Source: Noviherbaspirillum sedimenti
GTDB lineage: Bacteria > Pseudomonadota > Gammaproteobacteria > Burkholderiales > Burkholderiaceae_D
Direction of reading: 5' to 3'
Length of the DNA stretch: 64,000 bases
Assembly (NCBI RefSeq): GCF_003590835.1
Contig: NZ_QYUQ01000002.1
Coordinates: 62,001-126,000, forward strand
The notes beneath the pieces are model-generated. The model saw nothing but the letters and a program-made list of their open reading frames with translations. It ran no database searches and had not been told where the DNA came from. Shown here piece after piece: positions 47,482 to 56,082 of this stretch. Position numbers and translations under genes: made by a program. Position 1 is the stretch's first letter; each line of letters begins with the position of its first letter.

Positions 47482-48153
47482 ATGAAAAAACCTCTGTTTG
47501 TATTGATGATGCTTGCCGCCTCCGCTGCGGCTCATGCGCATTACGTCTGGATCGAGCGCGATGCGACCGGCCCTGTCCGTGCTTATTTCGGCGAATGGGA
47601 AAATGACAAAATTGAAAAATCCGGTGCTGCGCTCGACCGGATTGCTTCGCCGCTCGCATTTGCCGGCGATGCCAGGCAAGCGCTGAAAATCGATCGACGG
47701 GCCGATCATCTGGAAATCCAGACCAGCAGCGCCGAAGATGTGACGCTGGTTGAAAGCGGCCTTGCGCCGCGCGAAGACAAGCAGGCCGGCGGCAAAACCA
47801 AAACGGTATTTCATGCCAAGAACGGCCGCAGCAGCACCCAGGCGAAGCTTGATCTGGATCTCGTGCCTGCTGCAGCCAACGCTAACCAGTTCACTTTGAT
47901 GCTGCGTGGCGCGCCGCTCGCCAATACGGAAATCAAGGTATATGGGCCGCCTAAGTGGGAAAAGTCTTTCAAGACTGATGATCAAGGCCAGGTCATGATC
48001 GCTACACCCTGGGCCGGACGTTATGTAATTGAAGCCATTCATATCGACCCTACGCCAGGTGAAGCCGCTGGCGAAAAATATAACCGCCTCCGCCACGTGA
48101 GCACCCTGTCGTTTTTGGTCAATGAAGGGATTGCCTGGCCTGCCGGGCGCTGA
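47482..48153 (+). CDS. Exported DUF4198-type protein
   Basis: Predicted 223-residue periplasmic protein. Signal peptide residues 1-19 (FVLMMLAASAAAHA), then HYVWIERDATGPVRAYFGEWEN, the typical start of DUF4198/GH25-type metal uptake proteins, and a C-terminal transthyretin-like beta-sandwich (GAPLANTEIKVYGPPKWEKSFKTDDQGQVMIATPWAGRYVIEA). Related proteins accompany iron or nickel uptake genes; a direct role is unknown. The ATG at 47482 is preceded by AAAAAAGGTGC. It follows piuC by 44 bases and is likely co-transcribed. Confidence 0.8.
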   Translation: MKKPLFVLMMLAASAAAHAHYVWIERDATGPVRAYFGEWENDKIEKSGAALDRIASPLAFAGDARQALKIDRRADHLEIQTSSAEDVTLVESGLAPREDKQAGGKTKTVFHAKNGRSSTQAKLDLDLVPAAANANQFTLMLRGAPLANTEIKVYGPPKWEKSFKTDDQGQVMIATPWAGRYVIEAIHIDPTPGEAAGEKYNRLRHVSTLSFLVNEGIAWPAGR

Positions 48154-48205
48154 TCGTCGGCGGGGTGGCGAGGTCAGGCATCCTGGCCGGACGTGATTTT
48201 ATTTG

Positions 48206-48234
48206 TTGAGAATAATTCTCGTTCGTATTATTAT
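48206..48234 (+). promoter_or_regulatory. Fur-controlled promoter of the second TonB-dependent receptor
   Basis: TTGAGA (48206-48211) and TATTAT (48229-48234) are 17 bases apart. The symmetric half-site pair GAGAATAATTCTC (48208-48220) overlaps the -35 and spacer and fits a Fur box core. The predicted transcript start near 48241 leaves a leader of about 170 bases. Confidence 0.75.
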
Positions 48235-48287
48235 TTGAAAAGTACTTATTTTGCTGTCAGGAATCATGCCGGCGCGAATCTAGGGCA

Positions 48288-48325
48288 CTACCCCACTGGT
48301 CTTCCTTGGGATACTCAGGGGGTAG
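48288..48325 (+). repeat. Inverted repeat in the leader of the second receptor gene
   Basis: CTACCCC (48288-48294) and GGGGTAG (48319-48325) are 24 bases apart, 87 bases before the start codon. It could fold in the mRNA leader. The nearby GGTTCGAGTC resembles a tRNA T-loop but no tRNA can be folded. Confidence 0.45.
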
Positions 48326-48411
48326 GTTCGAGTCGCGTCGCTCGCCAGCCGATTACATCAAGAACTGAACAGCGAGTCGCCGCTTTTCTACCTTTAGGGA
48401 ATACCACTCCA

Positions 48412-50517
48412 ATGAAAAAGAACAAACTGGCGCTGCTTGTCGCGCTTTCCTTGCAACAACTCACGAGTTCGGCCTATGCCCAGGCTAATCCTGCGGCTGC
48501 GCCAGAAGCAAGCTTGCCTGAAGTTAAAGTGACGGGCGGCCGCGAATTGCCGCCGACTTACAACGCGTCGACAGCGGTCAGCGCCACCAAGATCGAGGCA
48601 CCCCTGCGCGACATTCCGCAAACCGTCAATGTCGTGCCGCAAAGCCTGATCCGCGACCAGGGCGCGCGTTCGATGGAAGCCGTGATGAAATCGGTGCCGG
48701 GCATCGGCTTATCGCATGGCGACGGCCAGCGCGATCAGGTCACGATCCGTGGCTTTTCGGCGATTGCCGACCAGTTCATCGATGGCTTGCGTGACGATGC
48801 GCTGTATTTCCGTGACCTGTCGAATATCGAACAGGTGGAAGTCATCAAAGGGCCTGCATCCGTGCTGTATGGCAGAGGATCGTCGGGCGGCCTGATCAAC
48901 CGTATTACCAAAAAGCCCGGCATCGATAAAAACGAGGTCGCACTGACGGTCGGCAGCTGGAAGCAGCGCCGCGGCGAGTTCGATCTCGGCCGCAATTACA
49001 GCGATGCCGGCGTAGCCTTCCGCGTGACCGGCGCGCTGGAACGCGCCGACAGTTATCGCGACCAGCAATTCCTGGACCGCCAGGCACTGTCGCCTTCCTT
49101 GTCGATCAAGCTGGGCACCGACACCAACCTGCTGATTCAAGGCGAATACCTGGAAGACCGCCGCGTGACCGATTTCGGCGTCCCAGCACTGAACGGCTTG
49201 CCGGTCAACGTTCCGCCCAGTACGTATTATGGCGCCGCGAATGCCAGGAATTTCGACTACACGGAATCGCGTGTGTCGGCGCTCGGCTTCACCCTGACGC
49301 ACCGCTTCAACAGCGAATGGTCGGTGCGCAACGCCTTCCGCCGTTACGACTATACGCTCGACCGCAATAATACCCTGGTCGGCTCCGTCAATCCGGCGGC
49401 GCTGACGGCATCGCTCAACCGCAGCAACGTGCGGCGCGAGGAAGATGGCTATTTCAACCAGACCGAACTGGTGCAGAAAACCACGCTGGCAGGCATGCCG
49501 CATCAAGTGTTGTATGGCGTGGAATTCGGCAAGCAAAACAAGGATCAGGTGTTCCGCACGCAAAATAATATCGCCACGGTCTCTTTGTTCAATCCGGTGG
49601 CGCCCGTGCTGCCGTTTGCCGTCACCGCGGCGCCCACTACCGATAACCTGGGCATCCTGACGGTGGCCAGCGCCTATGTGCAGGATCTGGTGAGCCTGAG
49701 CGACCAGTGGAAAGCATTGGCCGGCGTGCGCTACGACAAGTATCAGCAGGAAACCAGGGAGCGGCGCGTCGGCCAGTCCAACCTGGACCGCACCGATACG
49801 GCCTGGAGTCCCCGTGCCGGCCTGGTGTTCCAGCCGACCCAGAACCAGTCGTATTACGTATCCTTCAGCAAGTCCTTTCAGCCTTCCGCCGAAAGCTTCC
49901 CGCTGGCGGCGAACAATGCGCAGATCGAGCCGGAAGAAACCACCAACAAGGAAATCGGCGCCAAGTTCGATTTCCTCGATGGCCGCGCTTCCGCAAGCGC
50001 CGCGCTGTTCCAGCTGGAACGCACCAATATCAAATCGACCAATCCGGCAACGCCCGGCGTGCTGGTGCCGGTCGGCGTGCAACGTACCGACGGCCTGGAA
50101 CTGACCTTCACCGGCGAGCTGCCGCAGGGATGGCAGATCTGGTCCGGTTACGCCTATCTCGATGCCAAGGTGACCTCGTCGCCGACGCCGGGATTGCAAG
50201 GCAGGCGTGCCACCCTGACGCCGAAACACAGCGCCAACCTGTGGTTGACCAAGGCGCTCGGCAATGGCTGGCGGACAGGCGCGGGCGTCAATTACGTTGG
50301 CGACCGCAAGGCCGATCCGGCCAACACCGTGACCTTGCCTGCCTATACGACCGTGGATGCGATGGTCGGCTACAAGTGGCAGGGTCTGGACCTGCAGTTG
50401 AACTTCATGAACCTGTTCGATCGCGAGTACATCGTTTCGGGCCACGGCTCATCGGCCAACCTGAACCTGCCGGGCGCGCCGCGTTCCGTGCAGCTGACCG
50501 CGCGCTATAACTTCTGA
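48412..50517 (+). CDS. TonB-dependent siderophore receptor
   Basis: Outer-membrane receptor of 701 residues. Signal peptide MKKNKLALLVALSLQQLTSSAYAQ, TonB-box-like LPEVKVTGG, plug motifs DIPQTVNVVPQSLIRDQGA, RDQVTIRGFSAIADQFIDGLRDDALYFRDLSNIEQVEVIKGPASVLYGRGSSGGLINRITKKPG, and a barrel ending QLTARYNF. Its layout is that of ferric hydroxamate/catecholate receptors related to FhuE/Fiu, but it is clearly diverged from the receptor encoded 4 kb upstream. The ATG at 48412 is used because it begins the signal peptide; earlier in-frame codons have none. A PepSY-type membrane gene follows after 11 bases. Confidence 0.9.
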   Translation: MKKNKLALLVALSLQQLTSSAYAQANPAAAPEASLPEVKVTGGRELPPTYNASTAVSATKIEAPLRDIPQTVNVVPQSLIRDQGARSMEAVMKSVPGIGLSHGDGQRDQVTIRGFSAIADQFIDGLRDDALYFRDLSNIEQVEVIKGPASVLYGRGSSGGLINRITKKPGIDKNEVALTVGSWKQRRGEFDLGRNYSDAGVAFRVTGALERADSYRDQQFLDRQALSPSLSIKLGTDTNLLIQGEYLEDRRVTDFGVPALNGLPVNVPPSTYYGAANARNFDYTESRVSALGFTLTHRFNSEWSVRNAFRRYDYTLDRNNTLVGSVNPAALTASLNRSNVRREEDGYFNQTELVQKTTLAGMPHQVLYGVEFGKQNKDQVFRTQNNIATVSLFNPVAPVLPFAVTAAPTTDNLGILTVASAYVQDLVSLSDQWKALAGVRYDKYQQETRERRVGQSNLDRTDTAWSPRAGLVFQPTQNQSYYVSFSKSFQPSAESFPLAANNAQIEPEETTNKEIGAKFDFLDGRASASAALFQLERTNIKSTNPATPGVLVPVGVQRTDGLELTFTGELPQGWQIWSGYAYLDAKVTSSPTPGLQGRRATLTPKHSANLWLTKALGNGWRTGAGVNYVGDRKADPANTVTLPAYTTVDAMVGYKWQGLDLQLNFMNLFDREYIVSGHGSSANLNLPGAPRSVQLTARYNF

Positions 50518-50528
50518 GGAGTCCGGCG

Positions 50529-51212
50529 ATGAACATGCAAGACGGCGTGGCCGAGGTACAGGTAGCATCGATCCCCGCGCGCCGCTCCCGCAGCAGCCGG
50601 GCGGTCTTTCTGACCTGGCTGCGCAAGATTCATTTGTACGTGGGCTTGTGGGGCGCGGTGTTCGGGCTGCTGTTCGGTGCGACCGGCATTTTGCTCAACC
50701 ACCGCGCGATCATGAAAATCCCCGTCCAGAAAACGGTGCAGAGGACCGTGCAAATGGCCTTGCCTTCCGCGACGGCGTTTTCGTCGCCGGCGCAATTGTC
50801 GGCGTGGCTGCAGCAGGTATTGCAGTTCAAGCCGGTGGCGCCGCCCGTGATGAAATCGCAGCCGGCGCAAAAAGTGATCTGGGGCGAACTCGAGACCACC
50901 CAGCCGGAGCGCTGGACCGTCAATCTGCACCGGCCCGGTGGGGCGATCAACGCGGAATACTTTGTGGGCAACCGATTTGTGAAGCTGGATCAGATCGATG
51001 CCACGCCCATCGGCACCCTGACGCGTCTGCACATGTCAACCGGTGTGAGCGCATTCTGGGTGCTGCTGACCGATACGATTGCCGGTTCGCTGATCCTGCT
51101 GTCGATTACGGGATTGCTCTTGTGGACCCAGCTGCACACGGTACGCACGCTGGCCGTGCTGACCAGTGTCGGGGCCATGTGCGCGGGCCTCTGGTTCATG
51201 TGGTCGATTTAG
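50529..51212 (+). CDS. PepSY-associated TM helix family protein
   Basis: Predicted 227-residue inner-membrane protein: a cytoplasmic N-terminus, helix 1 about residues 30-58 (TWLRKIHLYVGLWGAVFGLLFGATGILLNH), a periplasmic domain of about 100 residues, and two or three C-terminal helices (TDTIAGSLILLSITGLLLW, TLAVLTSVGAMCAGLW). The first helix has RKIHLYVGLW, the hallmark of PepSY-associated proteins, a group that includes periplasmic ferric siderophore reductases. Its place right behind a TonB-dependent receptor supports a role in iron release, but this is inference. It ends at a strong terminator. Confidence 0.82.
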   Translation: MNMQDGVAEVQVASIPARRSRSSRAVFLTWLRKIHLYVGLWGAVFGLLFGATGILLNHRAIMKIPVQKTVQRTVQMALPSATAFSSPAQLSAWLQQVLQFKPVAPPVMKSQPAQKVIWGELETTQPERWTVNLHRPGGAINAEYFVGNRFVKLDQIDATPIGTLTRLHMSTGVSAFWVLLTDTIAGSLILLSITGLLLWTQLHTVRTLAVLTSVGAMCAGLWFMWSI

Positions 51213-51260
51213 CGACGAACCAAAACTTCCCGCAGGCGCGGACAGGGCATTTGAAATGCG

Positions 51261-51302
51261 AACCCGGCGTAACGGCGATGGCTGTTACGCCGGGTTTTTT
51301 TA
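51261..51302 (+). terminator. Terminator after the second receptor operon
   Basis: AACCCGGCGTAAC and GTTACGCCGGGTT pair perfectly over 13 bp, with a 10-base loop and a tail of T residues, 48 bases after the PepSY-type gene. feoB converges from the other side. Confidence 0.92.
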
Positions 51303-51339
51303 TCGGGCCGCCGCATTGGGGCCGCATTCTTCGATCTGC

Positions 51340-53238
51340 CTACGTCAGCGCGAGCGCAATCCGGTAAGTCAGGAAGGACGCCAGGTAAGCCAGGCCGAAC
51401 ATGTACGTGGCAATGATCACGGGCATCTTCCAGCCGCCAGTCTCGCGCTTGATCGTGGCCAGGGTGGACAGGCATTGCGGTGCGAAGACGAACCAGGCAA
51501 GCAGGGACAAGGCTGTCGCCATGCTCCAGCTCTGGCTTATCACGTCGGTCAGGGCGGCGGTGGCAGCGTCGCCGGTGGCCGACAAGGCATACACGGTACC
51601 GAGCGAGCTGACCAGCACCTCGCGCGCAGCCAGGCCGGGCACCAGGGCGATGCTGATCTGCCAGTTGAAGCCGATCGGCTCGAACACCACCGCCAGCAGA
51701 CCGCCGAGCATGCCGGCCAGGCTGTATTCGATGGCCGGCCCGGTGGCGCCGACGGGCGGCGTGGGAAAGCTGGCCAGGAACCACATCAGGATCGTCAGCC
51801 CGAGGATGATGCCGCCGACCCGCTTCATGAAGATGCTCACCCGCTGCCACAGGCCGAGGAGGATGTTGGCCGGACTTGGCCAGTGGTAGGTGGGCAGCTC
51901 CATCATCAGCGGACGCACCATGCGGCCGCTACTGGTGAAACGCTTCAGTATCCAGGCCACGGCAAGGGCGCCGAAAATGCCGGCAGCATACAGTCCGAAC
52001 AGTACCAGACCCTGTAATTCCAGCACGCCCCCTACCTGGCGCTGCGGGATGAAGGCGCTGATCAGCAAGGCATACACGGGTAGCCGGGCGGAGCATGTCA
52101 TCAGCGGCGCGATCATGATGGTCACCAGGCGGTCGCGCGGATTGGCGATGGAGCGGGTCGCCATGATGCCGGGAATGGCGCAGGCGAAGCTTGACAGGAG
52201 CGGGATGAAGGAGCGCCCCGACAGGCCGACGCTGCCCATCAGGCGATCGAGCAGGAAGGCGGCGCGCGGCAGGTAGCCGGATTCCTCCAGCAGCAGGATG
52301 AAGAAAAACAGGATCACGATCTGCGGCAGGAACACGATCACGCCGCCTGCACCGGCGATCACGCCATCCACTAGCAAGCTTTTGATCCAGCCATCGGGCA
52401 AGAGCGCGCCGACCGCGGTGCCGGCCCATGCGGTCAATTCCTCGATCCAGCCCATCGGCGCTTCGGCCCAGGCGAACACGGCCTGGAAGATCAAGAACAG
52501 CACCAGTCCCAGCAGCACGGGACCGGCGACCGGGTGCAGCACCACACGGTCGATGCGGTCGCTGGCAGTGTGGGGGATGACCAGGTCCAGTCCGAGGCGC
52601 TGCAGGATCCGGCGCACTTCTTCGTGGTCGCCGGCAGTGCTGATCGATTCATCCTGCACCGATGCAGCTGCCGGTACCGCTGCCGATGTGCCGCGCTGCC
52701 ACAGTTCCGCATCATCCAGCAGCGCGCGCAAGGCCTGCTCGCCGCCGGCTGCGACACCGACGGTGGCCACCACCGGCACGCCGAGTTCGCGTGCCAGCGC
52801 ATCGGCATCGACCGGGATGCCGGACTTTTGCGCCAGGTCGGCCATGTTCAGGGCGACCACGCAGGGCAGGCCCAGACGCTTGACTGCCAGCACCAGGCGC
52901 AGGTTGCGTCGCAAATTGGTGGCGTCCACCACGCACACCACCAGGTCGGGCCGTTTTTCGCCGATGGCGCGGCCGTACAGGACGTCGCACGTCACGCGTT
53001 CATCGGGGGACCGGGGGTGCAGGCTGTAGGCGCCCGGCAGGTCGAGGACGCGCAAAGTCTTGCCGCTCGGGGTTTGCAGCCGGCCTTCCTTGCGTTCGAC
53101 GGTGACGCCGGCATAGTTGGCCACTTTCTGGCGGCTGCCGGTGAGGCGGTTGAAGAGGGCGGTCTTGCCGCAGTTGGGGTTGCCTACCAAAGCCAGCAAG
53201 GGGCCGGCCGCATGGAAATGGATGAGCGCCTCTTTCAT
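51340..53238 (-). CDS. feoB: Ferrous iron transporter FeoB
   Basis: GTP-binding ferrous iron importer in the inner membrane. Predicted 632 residues, shorter than E. coli FeoB (773), as is common in betaproteobacteria. The G domain has G1 GNPNCGKT at residues 19-26, G2/G3 YAGVTVERKEG and DLPGAY, and G4 NMAD. The membrane part has FSIPLLSSFACAIPGIMATRSI-like gate sequences (here FIPLLSSFACAIPGIMATR) and several Gate helices. No FeoC follows. The stop of feoA overlaps its ATG by 4 bases. Confidence 0.95.
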   Translation of the reverse strand: MKEALIHFHAAGPLLALVGNPNCGKTALFNRLTGSRQKVANYAGVTVERKEGRLQTPSGKTLRVLDLPGAYSLHPRSPDERVTCDVLYGRAIGEKRPDLVVCVVDATNLRRNLRLVLAVKRLGLPCVVALNMADLAQKSGIPVDADALARELGVPVVATVGVAAGGEQALRALLDDAELWQRGTSAAVPAAASVQDESISTAGDHEEVRRILQRLGLDLVIPHTASDRIDRVVLHPVAGPVLLGLVLFLIFQAVFAWAEAPMGWIEELTAWAGTAVGALLPDGWIKSLLVDGVIAGAGGVIVFLPQIVILFFFILLLEESGYLPRAAFLLDRLMGSVGLSGRSFIPLLSSFACAIPGIMATRSIANPRDRLVTIMIAPLMTCSARLPVYALLISAFIPQRQVGGVLELQGLVLFGLYAAGIFGALAVAWILKRFTSSGRMVRPLMMELPTYHWPSPANILLGLWQRVSIFMKRVGGIILGLTILMWFLASFPTPPVGATGPAIEYSLAGMLGGLLAVVFEPIGFNWQISIALVPGLAAREVLVSSLGTVYALSATGDAATAALTDVISQSWSMATALSLLAWFVFAPQCLSTLATIKRETGGWKMPVIIATYMFGLAYLASFLTYRIALALT

Positions 53239-53510
53239 TGCGGCGTTCCCTGGCTTGCTACCAGTACGCGCACACAGGCCGCTTCGGCCCGGCGCAGTGC
53301 AAAAGTGGACGTGCCTACCCGTACCACCAGCGGATCGCTGCCCGGCACGCCGCGCGCCATCAGCATCACTTGTTCACCGGCAATGAAGCCGATTTCCTCC
53401 AGCCAGCGCAACCATTCTGGCGCATGGTCCGGTGCCTGCACCGTTTGTACTAGACATGACTGACGCAGCGGCATGTGTTCCAGCGTCAAGATGATATCCG
53501 TCTGTTTCAT
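53235..53510 (-). CDS. feoA: Ferrous iron transport protein FeoA
   Basis: Small SH3-like cytoplasmic partner of FeoB, 91 residues. The core LEEIGFIAGEQVMLMARGVPGSDPLVVRVGTSTFALRRAEAACVRV is typical. The ATG at 53510 (MKQTDIILTLEH) is preferred over a TTG two codons upstream. feoA and feoB overlap (ATGA). A Fur box lies 78 bases upstream. Confidence 0.92.
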   Translation of the reverse strand: MKQTDIILTLEHMPLRQSCLVQTVQAPDHAPEWLRWLEEIGFIAGEQVMLMARGVPGSDPLVVRVGTSTFALRRAEAACVRVLVASQGTPQ

Positions 53511-53587
53511 AGTCAATTCTTGCCTGCAATATGCTTCGATATTGCGATCAGCTCAGCTTTAAAAGTTCTATCATAACATCAAAATTA

Positions 53588-53606
53588 AATGAGACTTATT
53601 ATCGTT
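53588..53606 (-). promoter_or_regulatory. Fur box upstream of feoAB
   Basis: On the minus strand AACGATAATAAGTCTCATT matches AATGATAATNATTATCATT at 15 of 18 informative positions. It precedes feoA by 78 bases, with TATGAT available as a -10 further downstream. Confidence 0.65.
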
Positions 53607-53677
53607 TGTATGGCCATTGAATCGTTTCACGAGAGTGAGCAAATCAAAAAGTCACTTGCAATTCCCGCAGGATCGAT

Positions 53678-53714
53678 GCAAAATCAAATGAGAATCATTC
53701 GCATTTGATTTTGC
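53678..53714 (+). promoter_or_regulatory. 37-bp palindrome containing a Fur box, upstream of a small unknown gene
   Basis: GCAAAATCAAATG (53678-53690) and CATTTGATTTTGC (53702-53714) are perfect 13-bp arms around an 11-base core. The Fur box AATGAGAATCATTCGCATT (53688-53706) spans the centre and differs by one base from the Fur box before the DUF2325 gene. TTGCAA and CAAAAT, 17 bases apart, lie just upstream as a possible promoter. Confidence 0.75.
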
Positions 53715-53830
53715 GAAGATGTGAATCCCGGCGGCCGCCTGCACCGGGTTGATCAACACCCTGCCAGCCAGCTATCCGCAATCGGCCTGATTCCGCGAAG
53801 CCAGCCAGTGCATTTCCCGAGGAGCATACG

Positions 53831-54157
53831 ATGGCCCTGGTTCAAGAAAACGAAATTCTGCTCGATTCGAATCCATCCCCCTGCCAGCCGGAATTACTGG
53901 TGGCGGCCGTGCTGCACCTGATGTCCCACTACACCGCGCAACCGCCTGAAAATGGCGCTTGTCTGAAACTGGCCTCGGTGATTGAAAGGCATTTGCAAGC
54001 CCTGGCAAACTTGCCGGAGCTTGCCCCCGTGTTGCGTGCAACCTGCTGTCAGTTATCCGAGCAGTGGAGCGGGGTGGTCGAGCGGGCATTGCCCAAGCCG
54101 CAGAAACCGCAGAAACGCGGCATCCTGAATCGCATGATGCCGGCGCGGGCCGCCTGA
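53831..54157 (+). CDS. Small helical protein of unknown function, Fur-linked
   Basis: Predicted 108-residue cytoplasmic protein, mostly helical, with Cys residues at three places (NPSPCQPELL, NGACLKL, ATCCQLSEQW) and a basic, Pro/Lys-rich tail (PKPQKPQKRGILNR). No known family is recognised. A ribosome binding site (GAGGAGCATACG) precedes the ATG. It is divergent from feoAB and behind a strong Fur box, so iron starvation should induce it. Cys could bind a metal or Fe-S cluster; this is only a guess. Confidence 0.72.
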   Translation: MALVQENEILLDSNPSPCQPELLVAAVLHLMSHYTAQPPENGACLKLASVIERHLQALANLPELAPVLRATCCQLSEQWSGVVERALPKPQKPQKRGILNRMMPARAA

Positions 54158-54207
54158 GCCTGCCGGGTTTTCCGCGATGGCGGCCGGCAGGGGGCGATGA
54201 GAGGGGA

Positions 54208-55002
54208 TCAGGCGTAGGGCGAGAGCGATGACACCAGTTGCCCGAAAACCTTGGGCGAGCCGGCCAGCACGTCGCCCTGATAGATGTACTCGGATTCGCC
54301 GCTGAAATTGCCGACGATGCCGCCGGCTTCGGTGATCAGCAGCGAACCTGCGGCGATGTCCCAGGGCTGCAAGCCCTTTTCAAAAAAGCCGTCGAGGTAG
54401 CCGCAGGCGACATACGCCAGGTCGAGCGCGGCGGCGCCCGGGCGGCGCAGGCCAGCGCATTTCTGCGACATGACGCGGAACATGTTGATGTACTCTTCCA
54501 GTCCTTCCATGTTGCCACGATAGGGGAATCCCGTACCGATCAGGGCGTCGGCGATCTTGTCGCGCTTGCCCACGCGGATGCGTTTTTCATTCAGGTAGGC
54601 GCCGGCGCCCTTGGTCGCGGTGAACAAGTCGTTGCGGACCGGATCGTACACCACGGCCTGGGTGATCAGGCCGCGATGCTGCAGGGCGATCGAGACGCAA
54701 TACTGCGGGAAGCCGTGGATGAAGTTGGTGGTGCCGTCCAGTGGATCGATGATCCAGACATTCTCGTTTTCATCGTGCAGGTTGGCCGAGGGGCCGGATT
54801 CTTCCGCCAGGATCGCGTGATCCGGATAGGCGGTTTGCAGCACCTCGATGATCGCCTGCTCGGCGGCACGGTCGACTTCGGTAACGAAATCGTTTTGCTG
54901 TTTTTCGGTGACTTTGATGCGATCGATGTCGAAAGAGGCGCGGCTGATGACTGCGGCGCCGCGGCGGGCGGCCTTGATCGCCGTATTGAGCATGGGATGC
55001 AT
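54208..55002 (-). CDS. suhB: Inositol monophosphatase family protein SuhB
   Basis: Mg2+-dependent phosphatase of 264 residues; E. coli SuhB also joins NusA-NusB-NusG-S4 complexes in rRNA transcription. Motifs: [18 protein letters not shown], the catalytic [12 protein letters not shown], and [16 protein letters not shown]. The ATG at 55002 ([15 protein letters not shown]) is chosen, with MLNTAIK at 54993 as an alternative. It is divergent from trmJ, a typical neighbour in betaproteobacteria. Confidence 0.94.
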   Translation of the reverse strand: MHPMLNTAIKAARRGAAVISRASFDIDRIKVTEKQQNDFVTEVDRAAEQAIIEVLQTAYPDHAILAEESGPSANLHDENENVWIIDPLDGTTNFIHGFPQYCVSIALQHRGLITQAVVYDPVRNDLFTATKGAGAYLNEKRIRVGKRDKIADALIGTGFPYRGNMEGLEEYINMFRVMSQKCAGLRRPGAAALDLAYVACGYLDGFFEKGLQPWDIAAGSLLITEAGGIVGNFSGESEYIYQGDVLAGSPKVFGQLVSSLSPYA

Positions 55003-55131
55003 ACAGGTTCCGTTAGAATGGCGGTTCCCTTGCAAACCGCAATGAGGGAACCTTGTAAATTGAAAGAATGAGCGATGCGGCAAATGGACGATGCGTTGTC
55101 TGTCCCTTGCCGCGTAATGGCGCTATTTTAA

Positions 55132-55905
55132 ATGAACCTGCCCCAAACCGACACCACCCTCTTCAAACGCCTGCGTTTTATCCTTGTTGAAACTAGTCGA
55201 GCTGGCAACATCGGCGCAGCGGCGCGCGCCATGAAAACCATGGGTTTTTCCGAACTGGTGCTGGTCAATCCGCGTTGCCCGGAACCTGCGCGCGACGAGG
55301 AAGCAGTGGCGTTCGCCAGCGGCGCCCAGGATGTGCTGGAAGGCGCCCGCATCGTCGGCTCGATCGACGAGGCGCTTTCCGGTTGCAATTTCGCTGCGGC
55401 GGTGAGTGCGCGTCTGCGCGAATATTCGCCGCCGGTGGTGACGCCGCGCACGCTTGCCGAGCAACTGGCGGGCGACGCCGGTTTGCAGGCGGCACTCATG
55501 TTCGGCAACGAGCGCTTCGGTTTGCCCAATGAGGCGGTAGAAAAATGTAATGTCCTGATCAATATTCCTGCCAATCCGGATTACAGCTCGCTGAACCTGG
55601 CGCAGGCGGTGCAGGTGCTGGCCTATGAAGGCCGCATGGCCGCAACCGCGGGCAAGCTGGGTGACAGCGGCATTGGCTTCAAGGGCGAGGCCGCCAGCGT
55701 CGAGCAGGTCGAAGGCATGTATGCGCATCTGGAACAGGCACTGGTGGCGATCGATTTCCTCAATCCGGACAGTCCGAAAAAGCTCATGCCGCGCATCAAG
55801 CGGCTGTTTTCACGTACCGCGCTGGAGACGGAGGAAGTCAATATTCTGCGTGGCATGGCGCGCCAGATGCTGGCAATGGCAAAATCCGACAGGAAAGAGA
55901 AATAA
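55132..55905 (+). CDS. trmJ: tRNA (cytidine/uridine-32-2'-O)-methyltransferase TrmJ
   Basis: SPOUT-fold methyltransferase of 257 residues that methylates the ribose of tRNA position 32 using SAM. Motifs: FILVETSRAGNIGAAARAMKTMGF, FGNERFGLPNEA, and SSLNLAQAVQVLAYE, which form the trefoil knot. The C-terminal 90 residues are the helical TrmJ extension. It is divergent from suhB and converges on lexA. Confidence 0.93.
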   Translation: MNLPQTDTTLFKRLRFILVETSRAGNIGAAARAMKTMGFSELVLVNPRCPEPARDEEAVAFASGAQDVLEGARIVGSIDEALSGCNFAAAVSARLREYSPPVVTPRTLAEQLAGDAGLQAALMFGNERFGLPNEAVEKCNVLINIPANPDYSSLNLAQAVQVLAYEGRMAATAGKLGDSGIGFKGEAASVEQVEGMYAHLEQALVAIDFLNPDSPKKLMPRIKRLFSRTALETEEVNILRGMARQMLAMAKSDRKEK

Positions 55906-55920
55906 CCTGGAATAAAAATA

Positions 55921-56011
55921 TGCCGTTCCGGTTTGGACGCCCGAAGCGCCCGCAAACACCCCGCGTTAAGTGAGAGGGGAAGCGCGAAATGCTTGCATCA
56001 CCGGAACGGCA
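55921..56011. repeat. 91-bp element with perfect 11-bp inverted ends between trmJ and lexA
   Basis: TGCCGTTCCGG (55921-55931) and CCGGAACGGCA (56001-56011) are exact inverted repeats 69 bases apart. The interior is GC-rich and has no reading frame. It lies in the 177-base convergent trmJ-lexA gap. It could be a structured 3' end shared by both transcripts, a small RNA or a short non-autonomous mobile element; no target duplication is visible. Confidence 0.55.
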
Positions 56012-56082
56012 CTGAAAACGATCCTCGATCAATACACCTTGGACAGTTGAATTTAATCAATAGTTCCTGGCTGGCCGGGATA

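Noticed and set aside
48278..48350. tRNA-like sequence (GGTTCGAGTC)
   Set aside because: No matching T-stem, anticodon arm or acceptor stem could be folded around it.
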